A stretch of DNA of 64,000 bases, from NCBI RefSeq assembly GCF_003144195.1, contig NW_020289999.1, forward strand, positions 610,759 through 674,758. Direction: 5' to 3'. Origin of the DNA: Ceraceosorus guamensis (taxonomy: Eukaryota > Basidiomycota > Exobasidiomycetes > Ceraceosorales > Ceraceosoraceae). Position numbers and translations under genes: made by a program. Numbering within the stretch: position 1 is the stretch's first letter; the number at the start of each line of letters is the position of its first letter. The notes beneath the pieces are model-generated. The model ran no database searches. It was not told the DNA's origin and worked only from the letters and a program-made list of their open reading frames with translations. This document shows positions 11,933 through 23,745 of this stretch, piece by piece.

Positions 11933-13558
11933 ATGTCGCTCCCCACTCACTTCACTCTCTCCAACGGATCCAAAATACCCTCTGTCGGTCTGGGCACTTG
12001 GCAATCCAAGCCTGGAGAGGTCAGAGATGCAGTCGCGGCAGCTCTCAAGGCTGGCTACCGTCACATTGACTGTGCCTGGGGATACCAGGTGAGTGCCGGT
12101 GATCACGATCGGAGCGAGAAGGAAATAAGGGTCGTATATGCACATGCGTACCTATACCGCCATGCAGATCTTGTGAGGTCGGACGCCGCGCCGTCCGTCG
12201 GAGCTTGCTAAGGAATGCAGCACGATCTGCTCGGCGTTTGGCGCGCACGCACGCCTTTTGCTGTTCGCACGGGCGCAGGTGGTGTGTAGGGAGCGTGTCA
12301 GCTCGGTGGCGTGCGCATGGCGGTACAGTCGCTGAAGGGTCGATATGGCCAGTCCCTTGAACGAGCGAGTCTTGCCTCATATCCCTCGCTTGCCTATTCA
12401 GCCAGCAAGCATGAGATACGATGTGCCTCTGTCATAACTCTTGCTGATCACGCCTCGTCTGCTGACCCGTGACAGAATGAAGGCGAGGTTGGAGAGGGTA
12501 TCAAGCTTTCCGGCGTGCCTCGTGAGGAGATCTGGATCACCAGCAAATTGTTCGAGTTCCACCACAAGCACGCTCGACATGCCGTGGAGGACACCTTGTC
12601 CAAATTGGGTGTGGGCTATCTCGACTTGTACTTGATGCACTGGAATGTCGCACTTGAGCCAGATGTTCCCGCGGATGGATCTTTGCCTCGCAAGCCCTTG
12701 AAGGACCCAAAGACTGGCAAGCCTCAAGTCGACCGAGTCCTCTCCGACAACCCTCTGCCTTGCTGGAGAGACATGGAGGCTCTGGTCGAAGCTGGACTGG
12801 TGAAGAACATTGGTGTCAGCAACTTCAACATCCGCAGACTCAGAGCGCTCTTGAAGGAGGCCAAGATCAAGCCGGTTGCCAGTGAGTGACAGCAAATTCG
12901 AACGAGCACAAAGAGATCGCTCACGACGGCTCATTCTGACCCGTTTTCCTGCCCTCCTACTTTTACCCCTAGACCAAGTGGAGCTGTCCTTCACCTGCCC
13001 TCAACCCGAGCTGCTTGCCTTCTGCCACAAGGTCAACGTCCTGCCGCAAGCATACAGCCCACTCGGCTCTACAGGTGCAAGCCACTCCAGCTTGGCAGCT
13101 GTGGACGCTTTGGCAAAGAAGCACAACGTGCAAGGTGCAAACATCCTCATCTCTTGGCAAGTGGGACGAGGCGCCAATCCTCTGCCCAAGTCCGTCACCC
13201 CCGCTAGAATCGCCAACAACTTGAAGTGTGAGTTTGTTTGCGTGGCTTTGCTTGCGCGATCGTTTGATCAGGCGTACGAGGGCTGACCTCGCCTTGCCCT
13301 TATCAGTGGTCGACCTGTCCAAGGAAGAAATTGCCCAGCTGGAAGAGTCAGCGAAGTGAGTTGGAGTCTCGTTGCGCTGCTCGACCTCTCAAGTCCAGCG
13401 CAGATATACTGACATGCTTCCTCCTCACTTCTGACTCGCTCGCTTCGTCCAGCTCTCAACCGTTCAAGAAGGTGTGCGACCAGAGCGAAGACTTTGACTA
13501 CGACATTTTTGAGGCCTCTCACCCTCAGAACAACGACAAGGCTCAAGCTCTTCTCTGA
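11933..13558 (+). CDS. Aldo-keto reductase (glycerol dehydrogenase / alcohol dehydrogenase [NADP+] type)
   Basis: Five exons (11933-12088, 12476-12881, 12973-13227, 13307-13355, 13453-13558) give 323 residues, the usual AKR length. The catalytic tetrad is complete: Asp46 and Tyr51 ([11 protein letters not shown]), Lys76 (ITSKLF) and His107 (DLYLMHW). The NADP-binding region includes [21 protein letters not shown] and the [12 protein letters not shown] segment. AKRs of this kind reduce aldehydes or ketones such as glyceraldehyde or dihydroxyacetone with NADPH in the cytosol. The exact substrate cannot be read from sequence. Intron 1 is 387 nt, far longer than the gene's other introns (77-97 nt). 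A TATA box lies 140 bp upstream. Confidence 0.93.
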
Positions 13559-14865
13559 GCGGGACGATGAGTCGGTCTCACAGCGAATTGATTCGAAGGC
13601 AAACGAGTGGATCGAGTGCGCAGTACTGTAGCTCGGCTCTTGCACTCCATCATTGTAATGCTTGACGAGCGACAAAAGATTCAATGAGCATGCCGCTCTC
13701 CCAATCAGAGTGTGCTTGAAATCTCCTTACAAGACAGTCTGTGCTAGTGTGTCCACGACACTAACGACGAACGCAAGACACCGGTTGCGCCACCCAGATG
13801 AGACCAATGGACGATACCTCCCTCCGACTCATGGGCCCGCTGCTCGCTGCACGGAGTGTAAGAAGTCGTGTGCTCGTCTTCTTTAGATGATCGTGCCTAC
13901 ACTGTTCATCGTACCTTTGTTTTTGGGGTTGTGGCTACGGGCATGGCTACACTCCTTATTGTCGAATTTGAGCGAATCGCTGGTAGGGGATCACTCAAAT
14001 TCACGATTCCCACGTCGCATGATGATGCTTAAGCCAATTTCTTCTGGGCTTCATGCAGCCTTTGATCGCAGATGTTGGGCAGCAGGTGACGTAAGGTACA
14101 CGCTTTTGATCTGGCTGCAGATGGATGGCAGCATGGACACATGCTGTACATACGCGTGGGATGCTGTCCCCATGCAGGCAAGACCCTGTCTCCCGCACGC
14201 CCATCACAAGAAATCGAGTTGGTCAAAAGTTCGCGCTTAGGTGATGAATGCGCAGGCCGTAGAACTTGCTTGCTTGCTGGGCTGTGCAAACCCCTGTGAT
14301 GATGATGATGACGAATGCTGCGCGGACTGTTGAGTTCCGCAATTTGTGCTTAGGTGAGCGGCACCGCCGATGTGGAAATGCACGCTATAGCGACGAGATC
14401 ACACGGCGGGCCATGCTTGCTCGATGCGGAGTCGCGTTAGTGTGGAGCGCGTAGACCCGTGCTTGCTTGGGTAAGCGCGGTCCCCATCGTGGCTGACACA
14501 TGCGGCGCCGTGCGCAGAGGATGGAAGTACTTTGAGAGAGATGTGTGGAGCTTTGATGCTGACCCTAGGAATCGTGAATCGTCAGCTGCTCTGTTCATAT
14601 AAGGATACGTTACGAGTGTCAGGCCAACGTGTTTTGAGTGCGTTGCCCACTTGACACCATCACCTTGACCAAACGCAAAGGCCAAACAGCATCCTCCGAT
14701 CCATCTGGCCGGGTCTCGCTTGCGCGGATCTTCAAGCTGCTGCTGTACACACAGCCAACGCGGTCAGCTCTTCTCATTGCCTCTCTAGCAAACACTCTTC
14801 TGCCTATCAAACAGAGCTATCGCTTTAGCTCGACTCTCAAGCCACACGGCGTCCCTCTTGCCAAC
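13559..14865. other. Intergenic region
   Basis: No gene is supported in these 1.3 kb. A copy of the dispersed motif (aatcgtgaatcgtcag) is at about 14570-14585, near 300 bp before the next start codon. The open frame running into the next gene from 14638 has no ATG and is treated as 5' UTR. Confidence 0.5.
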
Positions 14866-16793
14866 ATGCCCGACGCATCGACCAGTTCGAGCACTTTGCC
14901 GGGTGCAACAGCCAGCACCAAGGGCGGAAGCAAGGCGAAGAGTGCAGCTGCGCCCAAGCGCATAGCCATCGTAGGAGCTGGTGTTTCAGGTCTAGCATCC
15001 GCCTATTCCTTTTCCTTGGCAGCTGAAAAGTTCAAAGTGACGGTACTGGAAGCGGGTCCGTGCGTAGGTGGTTCAGCCTACTCGCATCAATTACCAGCTG
15101 CGCGCACCTCAAAGCCGGACGAAACTTCGCCCAACGGTGCTAACACAGGAAGCGCTTTGGACTTGGGCGCAGAGTACATCAACGAAGGCGTGCAGGGCAT
15201 CTCTCCCGCTTTTCACAACACCTTCAAGGTGATGGAGGATGTGCTGGGTTTCAAGGCGCAGGAAGTCGGCCTGCAAATCTCGTTTGGGAAGGGAGAGGAG
15301 GAGTTTTGGTCGAACCTTTACCCAAGCAAACTTGTCGATCGCTTCAGGGATGATATCAAAAAGGTGAGGGATATGTGCGCAAGTGCAAGTGGTGGTGGTG
15401 AAGTGGTTGCAGAGCGCGCCCCCCTCTTTCATTTTGCTCACTTTGCCACGCCCCCCTCTCCACTCTGACCTCGCACGCATCAACATGACAGTTTGGACGC
15501 GCACTGAATACCATCAAGACTTTTGAGCCCATCTTTGCGCTCATTCCCATCAGCGCCACCATGAAGATCTTTCGCTTCTCACCCGAATTTGGCGAGCGCA
15601 TGGTCTTTCCACTGGTAGCGCTCTTCTTTGGCACGGGAAACGAGACGAAGCACGTGTCTACTGCCATCCTGGAACGCGTCTTCAAGGATCCTTCGATGCG
15701 CCTGTTTGAATTCAGCGAGGAGTCGCTTTTGGCTTCTGTGCCTACTATGATGGCCTTTCCTGAATTGGCGCGCATGTATGGCAATTGGAGAAAAGTAATC
15801 ACGAGCACCGGCAATGTAGAGGTCAAGACGGATGCGCCGGTGAAGAGCGTTGTTAGGGGGACAAAGGAGGCGAAGCGCAAAGGAGGAAACGTCCTCGTCA
15901 CTTATCAAGATGGCAAAGATGGTCAAGAGGTGGAAGGCGTGTTTGATGAAGTCATCTTTGCTTGCGATGCTGATTCGGCACTCAAGATTTTGAAGGCTGG
16001 CAACGGACCTTCGTGGAAGGAGAACAAGGTGCTGGGCAACGTGTACTACCTCGACGATGTCAGCGTCACACATACCGATCTCGCGTACATGGAGAAGCAC
16101 TACGAAGTGCACTACACCGACAAGTACAATGCCAATCGCAAAGACGAAGAGTCGCAGAAATCTTTCGACTTTGCGAAGAAGAATTGGAAACCTCTTTATT
16201 TGATCAAGGAATACAAGGATGATCCTGCGCTCATCGAAATGTCTTTTGACTTGACGGTATATCAACCGCAGTTCAAGCAAATTCAACCGACGGGACTCGG
16301 AGCGCGCACGCAGCCTTCCGACGCACCTCCGCACGAGCGATTGGGCATTCCTTCAGGGCAGAATGCGGCCACGGCCCCTCGTCCTTGGGCGACGGAAGAG
16401 CAACCGGAGCCTCCAATCGATCGACACGTCTTCCAGACCATCTTCCTCAACAAGGCGGACAGCAAGCGCTGGACCAAGGAAGAGTTGGATCCCGAAAAGG
16501 TGCTGTTTGAGAAGTGGTGGAAGCAGCAAAGTCATCGATGGCAGCATTACGGAGGTACCGTGGCTTGGATGTGGTCCATCAATGGCGCTAATCACACCAC
16601 CTATGCTGGCGCTTGGACGCTCGTCAATTGCCAAGAAGTGGGCATCGTCAGCGGGTTTGCGGCGGCTTATTCCCTCGGAGCTCCTTACCCTTTCATCGAG
16701 GATCAGGAGTCGGCTAGGTTGTTCAAGGGTTACCTCGCCCTAATGCACGCTTCTAGAGCTCGTAAAGAGGATAGAAGCGGATGGTTCATGTAG
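14866..16793 (+). CDS. FAD-dependent amine-oxidase-like oxidoreductase
   Basis: Two exons (14866-15363, 15492-16793) give 599 residues. A Ser/Thr-rich leader precedes an N-terminal dinucleotide-binding fold RIAIVGAGVSGLASAYS (Gly motif at about 37-42), then VTVLEAGPCVGGSAYSH and LDLGAEYINEGV. The C-terminal part WMWSINGANHTTYAGAWTL...EVGIVSGFAAAY is the FAD-contacting end of the flavin amine oxidase / NAD(P)-binding-Rossmann-like family. Such proteins oxidise amines or desaturate lipids and carotenoids; the substrate here is unknown. No transmembrane or signal segment is evident from the ATG used. An upstream in-frame stretch (SALLIASLANTLLP) would add a hydrophobic leader, but it lacks an ATG. 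Confidence 0.82.
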
Positions 16794-17373
16794 ACTCTGT
16801 GCGCCCAAAATCTCTCGAAATCTTAGCTGATCCTCAGCTTGGCTCGTTCGTCTCTTGGCCTGTTCGATACCTCACCACACACGCATGCATCGTTGTAAGG
16901 AGCTAAATACACATTTTGACTTCTGCGCCTCGTTTGTGGATGTTTAATTGGGTGTCACATGTGGTTGGATGCCACACCCATTCCATCCCGAGTCGATCAG
17001 AAGGTTGGTGGTCATGAGTCGGGGAGTAGCACCCTTCCTTGTGCTTTGCTTGCTGACAAATGCGCGAAGTCGAGCCTCGTCCTTCTTTGAATCTTGATAT
17101 GCACGTGACTGACACAAGTGGAGGCGTTTTCAAGACTCCGCCTTAGATTTTGCAACCCAACGACTTCAAACTTCCCGTCAACTCAATTCATAGTGAGTCG
17201 GTCCAGCTGCTGGGAGCCTTGATGTGGATCTCACACTCACGACTCTTGACTCACGACACTTGACTCCATGGACGCTTGACGCACGTTCCCCATATCCATC
17301 CACACAATCTTCGCCCTGCAAGACAATCACCGTGTCTCTATCGGAATAAATTGGGCTGTGGACCGCTCGCGTG
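16794..17373. other. Intergenic region
   Basis: No gene is supported. Between about 17228 and 17285 lies a cluster of short motifs (cacgactcttgactcacgac) of the dispersed intergenic family. Confidence 0.5.
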
Positions 17374-19125
17374 ATGACGATGCCCAGGTCGAGCATATTC
17401 ATTTGGAGGAGAATAGGCTGCGCTGAGCGTAAGCCTTTGCCTGCTCTCGTTTCACATCGCACCTCCTCACGACGCCTCTTGAGCCACACCTGCTCCGTCC
17501 ATCTATCCTCCTCCTCTCGACTCGACCAGCACAAGCACAAATTAACACCAGCAGAATCTTGCGCGCAATTGGTAGCTCAGCGAGATCATCCTTCCAACTT
17601 GTCTGCGCGATTTTACCCGGCTCATCTGAGGCGACATTTCTTGGCCATCAGAGCTTTTAATGTGGAGACGGCTAGTGTCAAGGATAACGTGTCCAATCCG
17701 ACGCTGGGACGCATACGAGTTGGTTGGTGGAGAGATGCTGTGAGGGGAGCTTTTGATGTGAGTAGAAGCCAAGAGGAATGTGAATGATGAGCATACCAGC
17801 ACGCGTTGCTTTCACTTTCGAGATGGACTGGAGCTTGAGCTCTCCTCGAGACGAGGAGACACGCGCGGCTGGCATTCCTCCGCTTTTCGAGCTACGGATA
17901 CATGGGGGCCGCATTGAGCCGAAGCTTTCATCATCTCTGCCAGCTGGCCTAGGAATGCTCACGCTGCGCAATGCTCGCTCTATTACCACTCACCGCTGCA
18001 GAACAAGGCCACCCAGCACCCTACAGTGGAGGCGCTCCGAGATGCCATACACGATCCAGCCGTGCTCGCAAATGGCGGGCTGATGGAGGACCACTTCATC
18101 CGGATCATCGACGCCCGTGTGAGTAAGTGAGGGTGCTCGCCTTCGCACAGGCCCAGCCAGGAACGCTCAGTGCCGTTCGGATCAGCGTTGCCACACATGC
18201 GGCTCCCTCCCTTACGCATTCTTCCCTACCTGCTACTTTTCCTTAGGAAAACGACGTGCTAGCTCCGTCCGTACCGCCACTCTTGTCGGAAATCGAGAGC
18301 TACTCGGAAGGAACAGCTTCGCGTCTTCAGTACCTCTCTTTGAACCTGCTCGGCATCTCCCGCGCCTCTCTGGACCAAATCTTTTCGCACTTGGGTAAAG
18401 CGACTGGCTTGACCACTTTGCTTTCCGCATTCCCATATGCGGCTGGCTTTGGACCTGCTGCAAGCATCGGTGCAGCAGCACCTTCGGGTACTGCTGCGGA
18501 GACGCGCACTGCGGCAGGATCGCAGGTGGGTCAGGATGTGGGAAGGGCTTTGCATTCTGGTAGTCCTACTCCTACCACACCTCAATCCGGCGCAGCTTCT
18601 CGAATCCCTATTTCGGCTTCTCAAAGACGCATCTCGCTGCCTAGAGAATACCTGGGTGCGCACAATGTGGTGGAGGAGCAGGTATTCAGGTTGGGCCCAA
18701 AGGCGCAGGGATTGCAAGATGCAGTGTTCGATACGGCTACGAGGGCCAATGATTATTTCATCAGCGCTAGGAAAGAGATCGAGGGCTTGCAGGGAGGTAG
18801 GCTACCGGAAGAAGTTGTCGGCGTGCTTCTGAGCTCGGTGAGTGGCCCTCTGATCGCGCCACATCACAATCAGAATCTTCTCTCCGAAAGAGTCGCGCGC
18901 ATCGATTGATCCGAAGGCTCATGTTCCCTCCCCCTGCTCTTGCTCTTGCCATCCACCGCACACCTCTCTACACACACGCCAAAGGTCAATCCCCTCCTCT
19001 TTCTGAGACAACTCGAAAAGGTGGACTTTGACGTGTTTGACCCCTCTTTGCAAGAAGTCGCAACTGGCAGAGGCTGGAAATTGCCCTGGGAAATGTGGAA
19101 GGTTCGAAGGAGGGGAAACATCTGA
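17374..19125 (+). CDS. NDUFAF6-like mitochondrial complex I assembly factor (phytoene/squalene synthase fold)
   Basis: Four exons (17374-17757, 18002-18118, 18247-18837, 18985-19125) encode about 410 residues. The N-terminus is basic and Ser/Arg-rich with no acids for many residues, as in a mitochondrial presequence. The core has RDHPSNLSARFYPAHLRRHFLAIRAFNVE, RVGWWRDAVRGAFD, QHPTVEALRDAI, SYSEGTASRLQYL and HLGKATGLTTLLSAFP, a squalene/phytoene-synthase-like helical bundle. A low-complexity insert follows (about residues 250-285). NDUFAF6 proteins act in the mitochondrion in early complex I assembly. The 3' end is uncertain: translation can stop at 19125 (WKVRRRGNI). A weak donor just after WEMWK could instead splice to about 19181 and end at about 19206. 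Confidence 0.8.
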
Positions 19126-19585
19126 GCCGGCTTGCTCTCCCTCTGCGTCTCTTTGCTTGAGCAACTTTTCACTCTTCAGACGCTTCTGCAGGCAATGCGA
19201 GCCTAAGCAAAAGCATCGCAAGTGGTGAGCATTGTGGATCTCATTGATTCGAAAGTCTGCGAGTATGATCTTCCTTTCTGCGTTATTGTGACAATGAAGT
19301 TGGGAAAAGAGAATGGGTGACTCTAGGTATGCTTAAATGGCTGGATTCGTGTGGATTCAAAGGAGAGGTGAGAAGAGGACTGAATGAACTTTTGGACTGT
19401 CCATAGGACCTCGTGTGGGGCACCAAGAGTGGCGCGTGTCTTGATGTGTCTCCGAGCATACCTGCCGATGTGTATGGCGCTTGGCATAGTGCCCAAATGC
19501 CGTCTTTCGCCCTGCTTGATTGTGTTCAGTGTGCGAGAGAACGCGTCCAACATTTACGTGCTTGGAGAGTCGGTCGCCTTTCGAT
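19126..19585. other. Convergent intergenic region
   Basis: 3' ends of the NDUFAF6-like and TPR genes face each other here. No gene is seen. Confidence 0.5.
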
Positions 19586-20766
19586 TCACTGCGCTCTCTG
19601 TTTGCCCTTCGCTTTCGCACTCAGTCGCTTCTCCTCTTCCTCTTCCTCTTCCTCTTCCTCCTCCTCTTCTGGCTTCGTCGCCTTTGGATCAATTGCAACA
19701 GCGGGGCCATTTCCCAATCCAGCGCCCAAGAATCCCTTGAGTCCCTTTCTCTCCTTTTCCAGCTTTGCCTTGAGGAACTTTTCCAAATCACTGAGCTCCC
19801 TTTCGATCAGCGGCTTTTCGCTTGCGGAGATGTTGCTCTTCTTGAGCAACACTTGTAGCTCGCTCTGAGCCTTGTAGTGCTCCTTCAAGGCTATCTGAGC
19901 CAGCGCGTGTCGGTAGGATGCTTTGGTGTTGTTTGCATTGTGCGTGAGCGCTTTGGAAGAGGCTTCGAGCGCTCGCTTGCCATTCTCGAGCTTGGAAGGC
20001 AGGTATGCGTCAGTCAGCTGGAGTGATGCTCGTTCAAGCAGCCGTTCCTCACCTTCAAGTAACAGGCAGCCATCTATTATGGGCGCATACAAGCGTGTCA
20101 GTCCATGACACGAAACGCTTGTCTAGCCGAAAGATGTACCGAGAGACGCGGTTCGGGTACGCACGTTGCTGTGGATCATACTGAGCTGCAGCTTCTTCTC
20201 TGATCCGGTAAAGAGATGAGCGTGCAAGAGGGCGTCAGCTTGTAGGCGGAATCACGATGGCATTTCGACATCTACGATGCTGAAGGACTCGCCATCTTTC
20301 TCCTCGTCGGGCTGATCAGCTCCTTCGCTGACTCCCATAGCAGTCTGCATCGGATTTGCAGCCAGTCCCTCGAGGTTCTGCAAGTCGGCAGGATGACGTT
20401 AGACGGTCCCATCCATGATCATAGCACCATTTCGCAACTTTTGCAAGTGACTCTTGCCCGCGCGCAGCACACAGCACGCACCAGTACAGCTTCCCAATAC
20501 TTTCTCAGTGCAGACTTGGGATCTCCCTTGGCAAAGATGCCATTGCCTTCATCTTTGAGTTTCTTGGCTTGCGCCAACTTAGCCCTGATTGCCTCTTCCT
20601 TGGAATCCTGATTGGATGCCTGAGTAGGCTCTGGAGACGCGGATGCGGTTGCGGCTGCGGCTGCCTCGGCTGGCACGACGTCCTTGCCTTCGAGTTGCTT
20701 GACGCTTTCCTTCATGGTCTCTGTCCTGGGGACGCCATCAAACGCATCCACCCCTGTGTTTACCAT
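19586..20766 (-). CDS. TTC9-like tetratricopeptide repeat protein
   Basis: Exons 20482-20766, 20256-20377, 20165-20180, 20053-20073 and 19586-19990 give 282 residues. An Ala/Glu-rich N-terminus precedes TPR segments: KKLKDEGNGIFAKGDPKSALRKYWEAVL, then SNMAACYLKLENGKRALEASSKAL, then KASYRHALAQIALKEHYKAQSELQ. A Lys/Glu helix, a run of 13 Glu and a basic tail RLSAKAKGKQRAQ follow. The arrangement, with an insert between the first two repeats, resembles TTC9 and FKBP8-type TPR co-chaperones, which bind Hsp90/Hsp70 tails; no isomerase domain is present. The 16-nt and 21-nt exons are inferred from frame and from homology around SNMAACYL, since the unspliced frame hits a stop at about 20253. It shares a 791-bp divergent promoter with DBP5. 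Confidence 0.75.
20053..20073 (-). other. 21-nt microexon in the TPR gene
   Basis: It encodes MAACYLK between cataatag and GTGAGG, the core of the second TPR helix pair. The neighbouring exon 20165-20180 appears to be only 16 nt. Confidence 0.75.
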
Positions 20767-21557
20767 GCTGCCCCCCGAGATACCCTTGGACGGTAATTGG
20801 TGGTGCGATGCTGAGTTCGGAAGGGGGGGAGCATGTGAAGCTGCGTAAGGGTCTCGGATGAGAGCTTGCGCCTGAACCTCAGTCTGCTTTCAGAACTCTC
20901 GACAAGGCGACGAAGTGGCTTTGACTTTAGAGGGAAATGTGCCTGCCGACTGGCTGTGGTGACGAGTTAGGTTGAAGATGGACGGTGAGCTGACTTTCTA
21001 CACCGAGTCGCCCGTATCTCTGATCTGAATCAAGTCGCGAACGACTCACGTCTTACGGGCACGCCTGATGAGCGTGCGGCCATGCAATCGTGAACAATCA
21101 CGAATCACGAATGACTTTGATCTTCTGCACCGCGAACTGCGCTTTTTCGACAGCATGGCTCGAGCGCGGATGCAGCGACACGTGATTTGATTGGTGATTT
21201 GGTGCGATCGTGCAGCACAGGTCAAAGAAGAAATTAAGGTGTTGCTGTGTGTGTGTGGACGGTGGTGCATTGGGGCGAGCTGCGTTGCATGTCGACCTGC
21301 TGAGAGATATCTCGTGTTGGAACTCGAAAGCTTGCAAGCGCGCGCTCTCAATCGTGAATCCCTCGTCTTGCAGCACACTCACACTAACATTCACCACAAC
21401 TGTGACTCTAGCTCGCGACTGCAACAGCAGTTGAAACACCTTCTTCAAGCCCCTTTCTTTGCGCCGCTCGTCCCTGGCTGTACCTTGCACAATCGGAGAT
21501 CCCATTTCACCCCCCACCTTACACCTCCATCGCACACCGCCCTCCAAGTCAAGCATC
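20767..21557. promoter_or_regulatory. Divergent promoter region, TPR gene / DBP5
   Basis: A 791-bp spacer between two divergent starts. It contains the motif run caatcgtgaacaatcacgaatcacgaatg at 21085-21115 and aatcgtgaatcc at 21349-21360. No gene is seen. Confidence 0.5.
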
Positions 21558-23745
21558 ATGGCAGACAAACCAACGGAAGGTCTGGATGCCATCACGGCGC
21601 GCATCAACAGCCTCATGAACAAGGGCGCGTCACCCGCAGCTAGCAAAGACGCGGCTGGCTCTGGGGTGCCTGCTGCAAATGGTGGAGATGCGGACAAGGC
21701 CAAAGAAGGTGAAGCTGAGGGCGCCAGCGCAGCTGAGCCTAGTGCCCCCGAGGGCAAAGGTCTTGGTGAGTGCGGCACCGTCCGGACCTTTGCACGCCAC
21801 TGGCAGATGATCTGACGGCTGTATTCACATTATGATACCGGTGCGCCGATCCAGACTCCACACTGGTAGAGTCCTCTCACGATGTCAAGGTGACGTTGGC
21901 GGATCAACAGGCGGATCCCAACTCGCCGCTCTTCTCCGTCAAGTCGTTCGAGCAGCTGGGTCTAGCCCCCGAGCTGCTCAAGGGCATCTACTCCATGAAA
22001 TATCAAAAGCCAAGCAAAATCCAGGAGAGAGCTTTGCCTTTACTTTTGCAAAATCCTCCCAGAAACATGATCGGGCAAAGTCAGAGCGGCACGGGAAAGA
22101 CCGCTGCGTTTGTCCTCACCATGCTTAGCAGAGTCGACTTTGCTATCAACAAGCCTCAGGCTATCGCTCTCGCACGTGAGTGCTGTGTCTGGTCAAGGTC
22201 ACTGCCAGCGGAGACTGATGTGAACCGAAATGCCCCTCCGGTGTCGCAGCTTCCCGAGAGTTGGCTCGTCAGATCATGGACGTAGTGAGGGAGATGGGCA
22301 AATTCACCCCAGTAAAGACGGCCTACGCGATCCCAGACGGCATCAAAAGAGGCGAAAAGGTGGACGCTCATATCATCGTGGGAACACCTGGCAAGTCGTT
22401 CGACCTGATCAAGAATAGAAGCATCGATACAAGTCAGATCAAAGTGTTTGTGCTGGATGAGGCGGACAACATGCTCGACCAGCAGAGCTTGGGAGAGCAG
22501 AGTATCAGGGTCAAAAAGTGAGTGCAGAAACCTTGGCTCAGGACTGGTGAAGCTTTTGAGAAACGTCGGCACGGCTTTTATGCGTAGGCCGAAAGAGACT
22601 GATAAACTTCGCTGACGTATTGGCCCACTGCTCTGGCGATCAAGCACAATGCCAAAATCGTGCCAGCTGGTCCTCTTCAGTGCCACGTTCCCCGACGTCG
22701 TTCGCGAGTTTGCGGCCCGTCTCGCCCCTTCAGCCAATGAGATTCGTCTCAAGCAGGAAGAGCTGTCCGTCGATCTCATCAGACAATTCTATATGGATTG
22801 CAATTCGGAGGAGCACAAGTACGACGTGCTTGTTGAACTCTACAATCTGCTCACCATCGGTCAAAGTATCATCTTTTGTGCCGTGAGTAAACTTTGAGGG
22901 GGGAACAAGGGGGTCGAGGCGCAGACGCGATGGGGGCAAAGGGGAGACTGACAGCGAGCTGCGCGCATGCGAATTTGACAATGCCCAACAGAGACGAGAA
23001 ACTGCGGATCGGATTGCGCAGAAGATGACCGCAGAGGGTCACAAAGTGGACTCGCTGCATGGCAAGCTAGAGACAGCTGATCGAGACAAGACGATCGACG
23101 CTTTCAGGGAAGGCAAGAGCAAAGGTGAGGGTGCAACTCGAATCCTTCGTTTGTATGAGTCGAGTACTCCAAACTCAAGCCTACGATCATCGCGCTTGCC
23201 CGCGTCCCGCCGCAGTCCTCATCAGCACCAATGTCATTGCTCGTGGCATTGATATACAACAGGTCACGCTGGTCATCAACTATGATATGCCACTCACCCA
23301 AGGCGGCGTACCAGACTCGGAGACATACCTGCACCGTATCGGTGAGTGAACACAATCTCTCGGGGTTGACTTGGCCGGCCAAGCTACCGAGCTGACTAGC
23401 AGCCCTCACCTTCTCCGCTTCTTGTCACTTGGATCTGTCCGCGCGCCCGTCCATGGCGAAATTTGCACATCACACTTAGGCCGAACGGGAAGATTCGGAC
23501 GCAAGGGAGTAAGCATCAACTTCGTGCACGACAAGAAATCTTGGGAGCATATGCACACTGTGGAGACGGACCTCAAATGCCAGATCACTAGGGTGCAGAC
23601 GGACGATCTGGAGGCTATGGAAAGCACCATCAAGCAAGGTGAGTCTGATGCGTCGCACGCAGAGAAGCGAATGTCGCTTTCAGAAGAAGGACTAAGCCTG
23701 ATCGATGGACTTCTCTGCGCTAAAATCACAGCGCTCAAGGGCTAA
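21558..23745 (+). CDS. DBP5: DEAD-box ATP-dependent RNA helicase Dbp5 (mRNA export)
   Basis: Eight exons: 21558-21765, 21855-22175, 22250-22517, 22645-22882, 22992-23124, 23216-23341, 23480-23640, 23732-23745. All helicase motifs are visible: Q motif region ([11 protein letters not shown]), motif I SQSGTGKT, Ia PSRELARQ, GTPGK, DEAD in [23 protein letters not shown] and HRIGRTGRFG. KPSKIQ, ISMK-like spacing and [10 protein letters not shown] are typical of the Dbp5/DDX19 branch. These enzymes remodel mRNPs at the cytoplasmic face of the nuclear pore with Gle1 and IP6, and also act in translation termination. An Ala/Gly-rich N-terminal extension precedes the core. The last exon is only 14 nt and restores the family ending MESTIKQALKG. 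Reading through that intron gives a longer, unrelated tail. Confidence 0.95.
23732..23745 (+). other. 14-nt terminal coding exon of DBP5
   Basis: The preceding exon ends at 23640 before GTGAGT. Splicing to the AG at 23730-23731 gives A-L-K-G-stop, matching the short ALK/VLK ends of Dbp5 proteins. The intron is 91 nt. Confidence 0.8.

Noticed and set aside
15579-16334. A 251-codon minus-strand open frame
   Set aside because: It is antisense to the FAD oxidoreductase exon, with no domain or splice signals of its own.
20240-20260. In-frame stop suggesting a broken TPR gene
   Set aside because: A GTGATT donor just before the stop and downstream microexons restore the frame and the conserved SNMAACYL segment, so I model an intron rather than a pseudogene.
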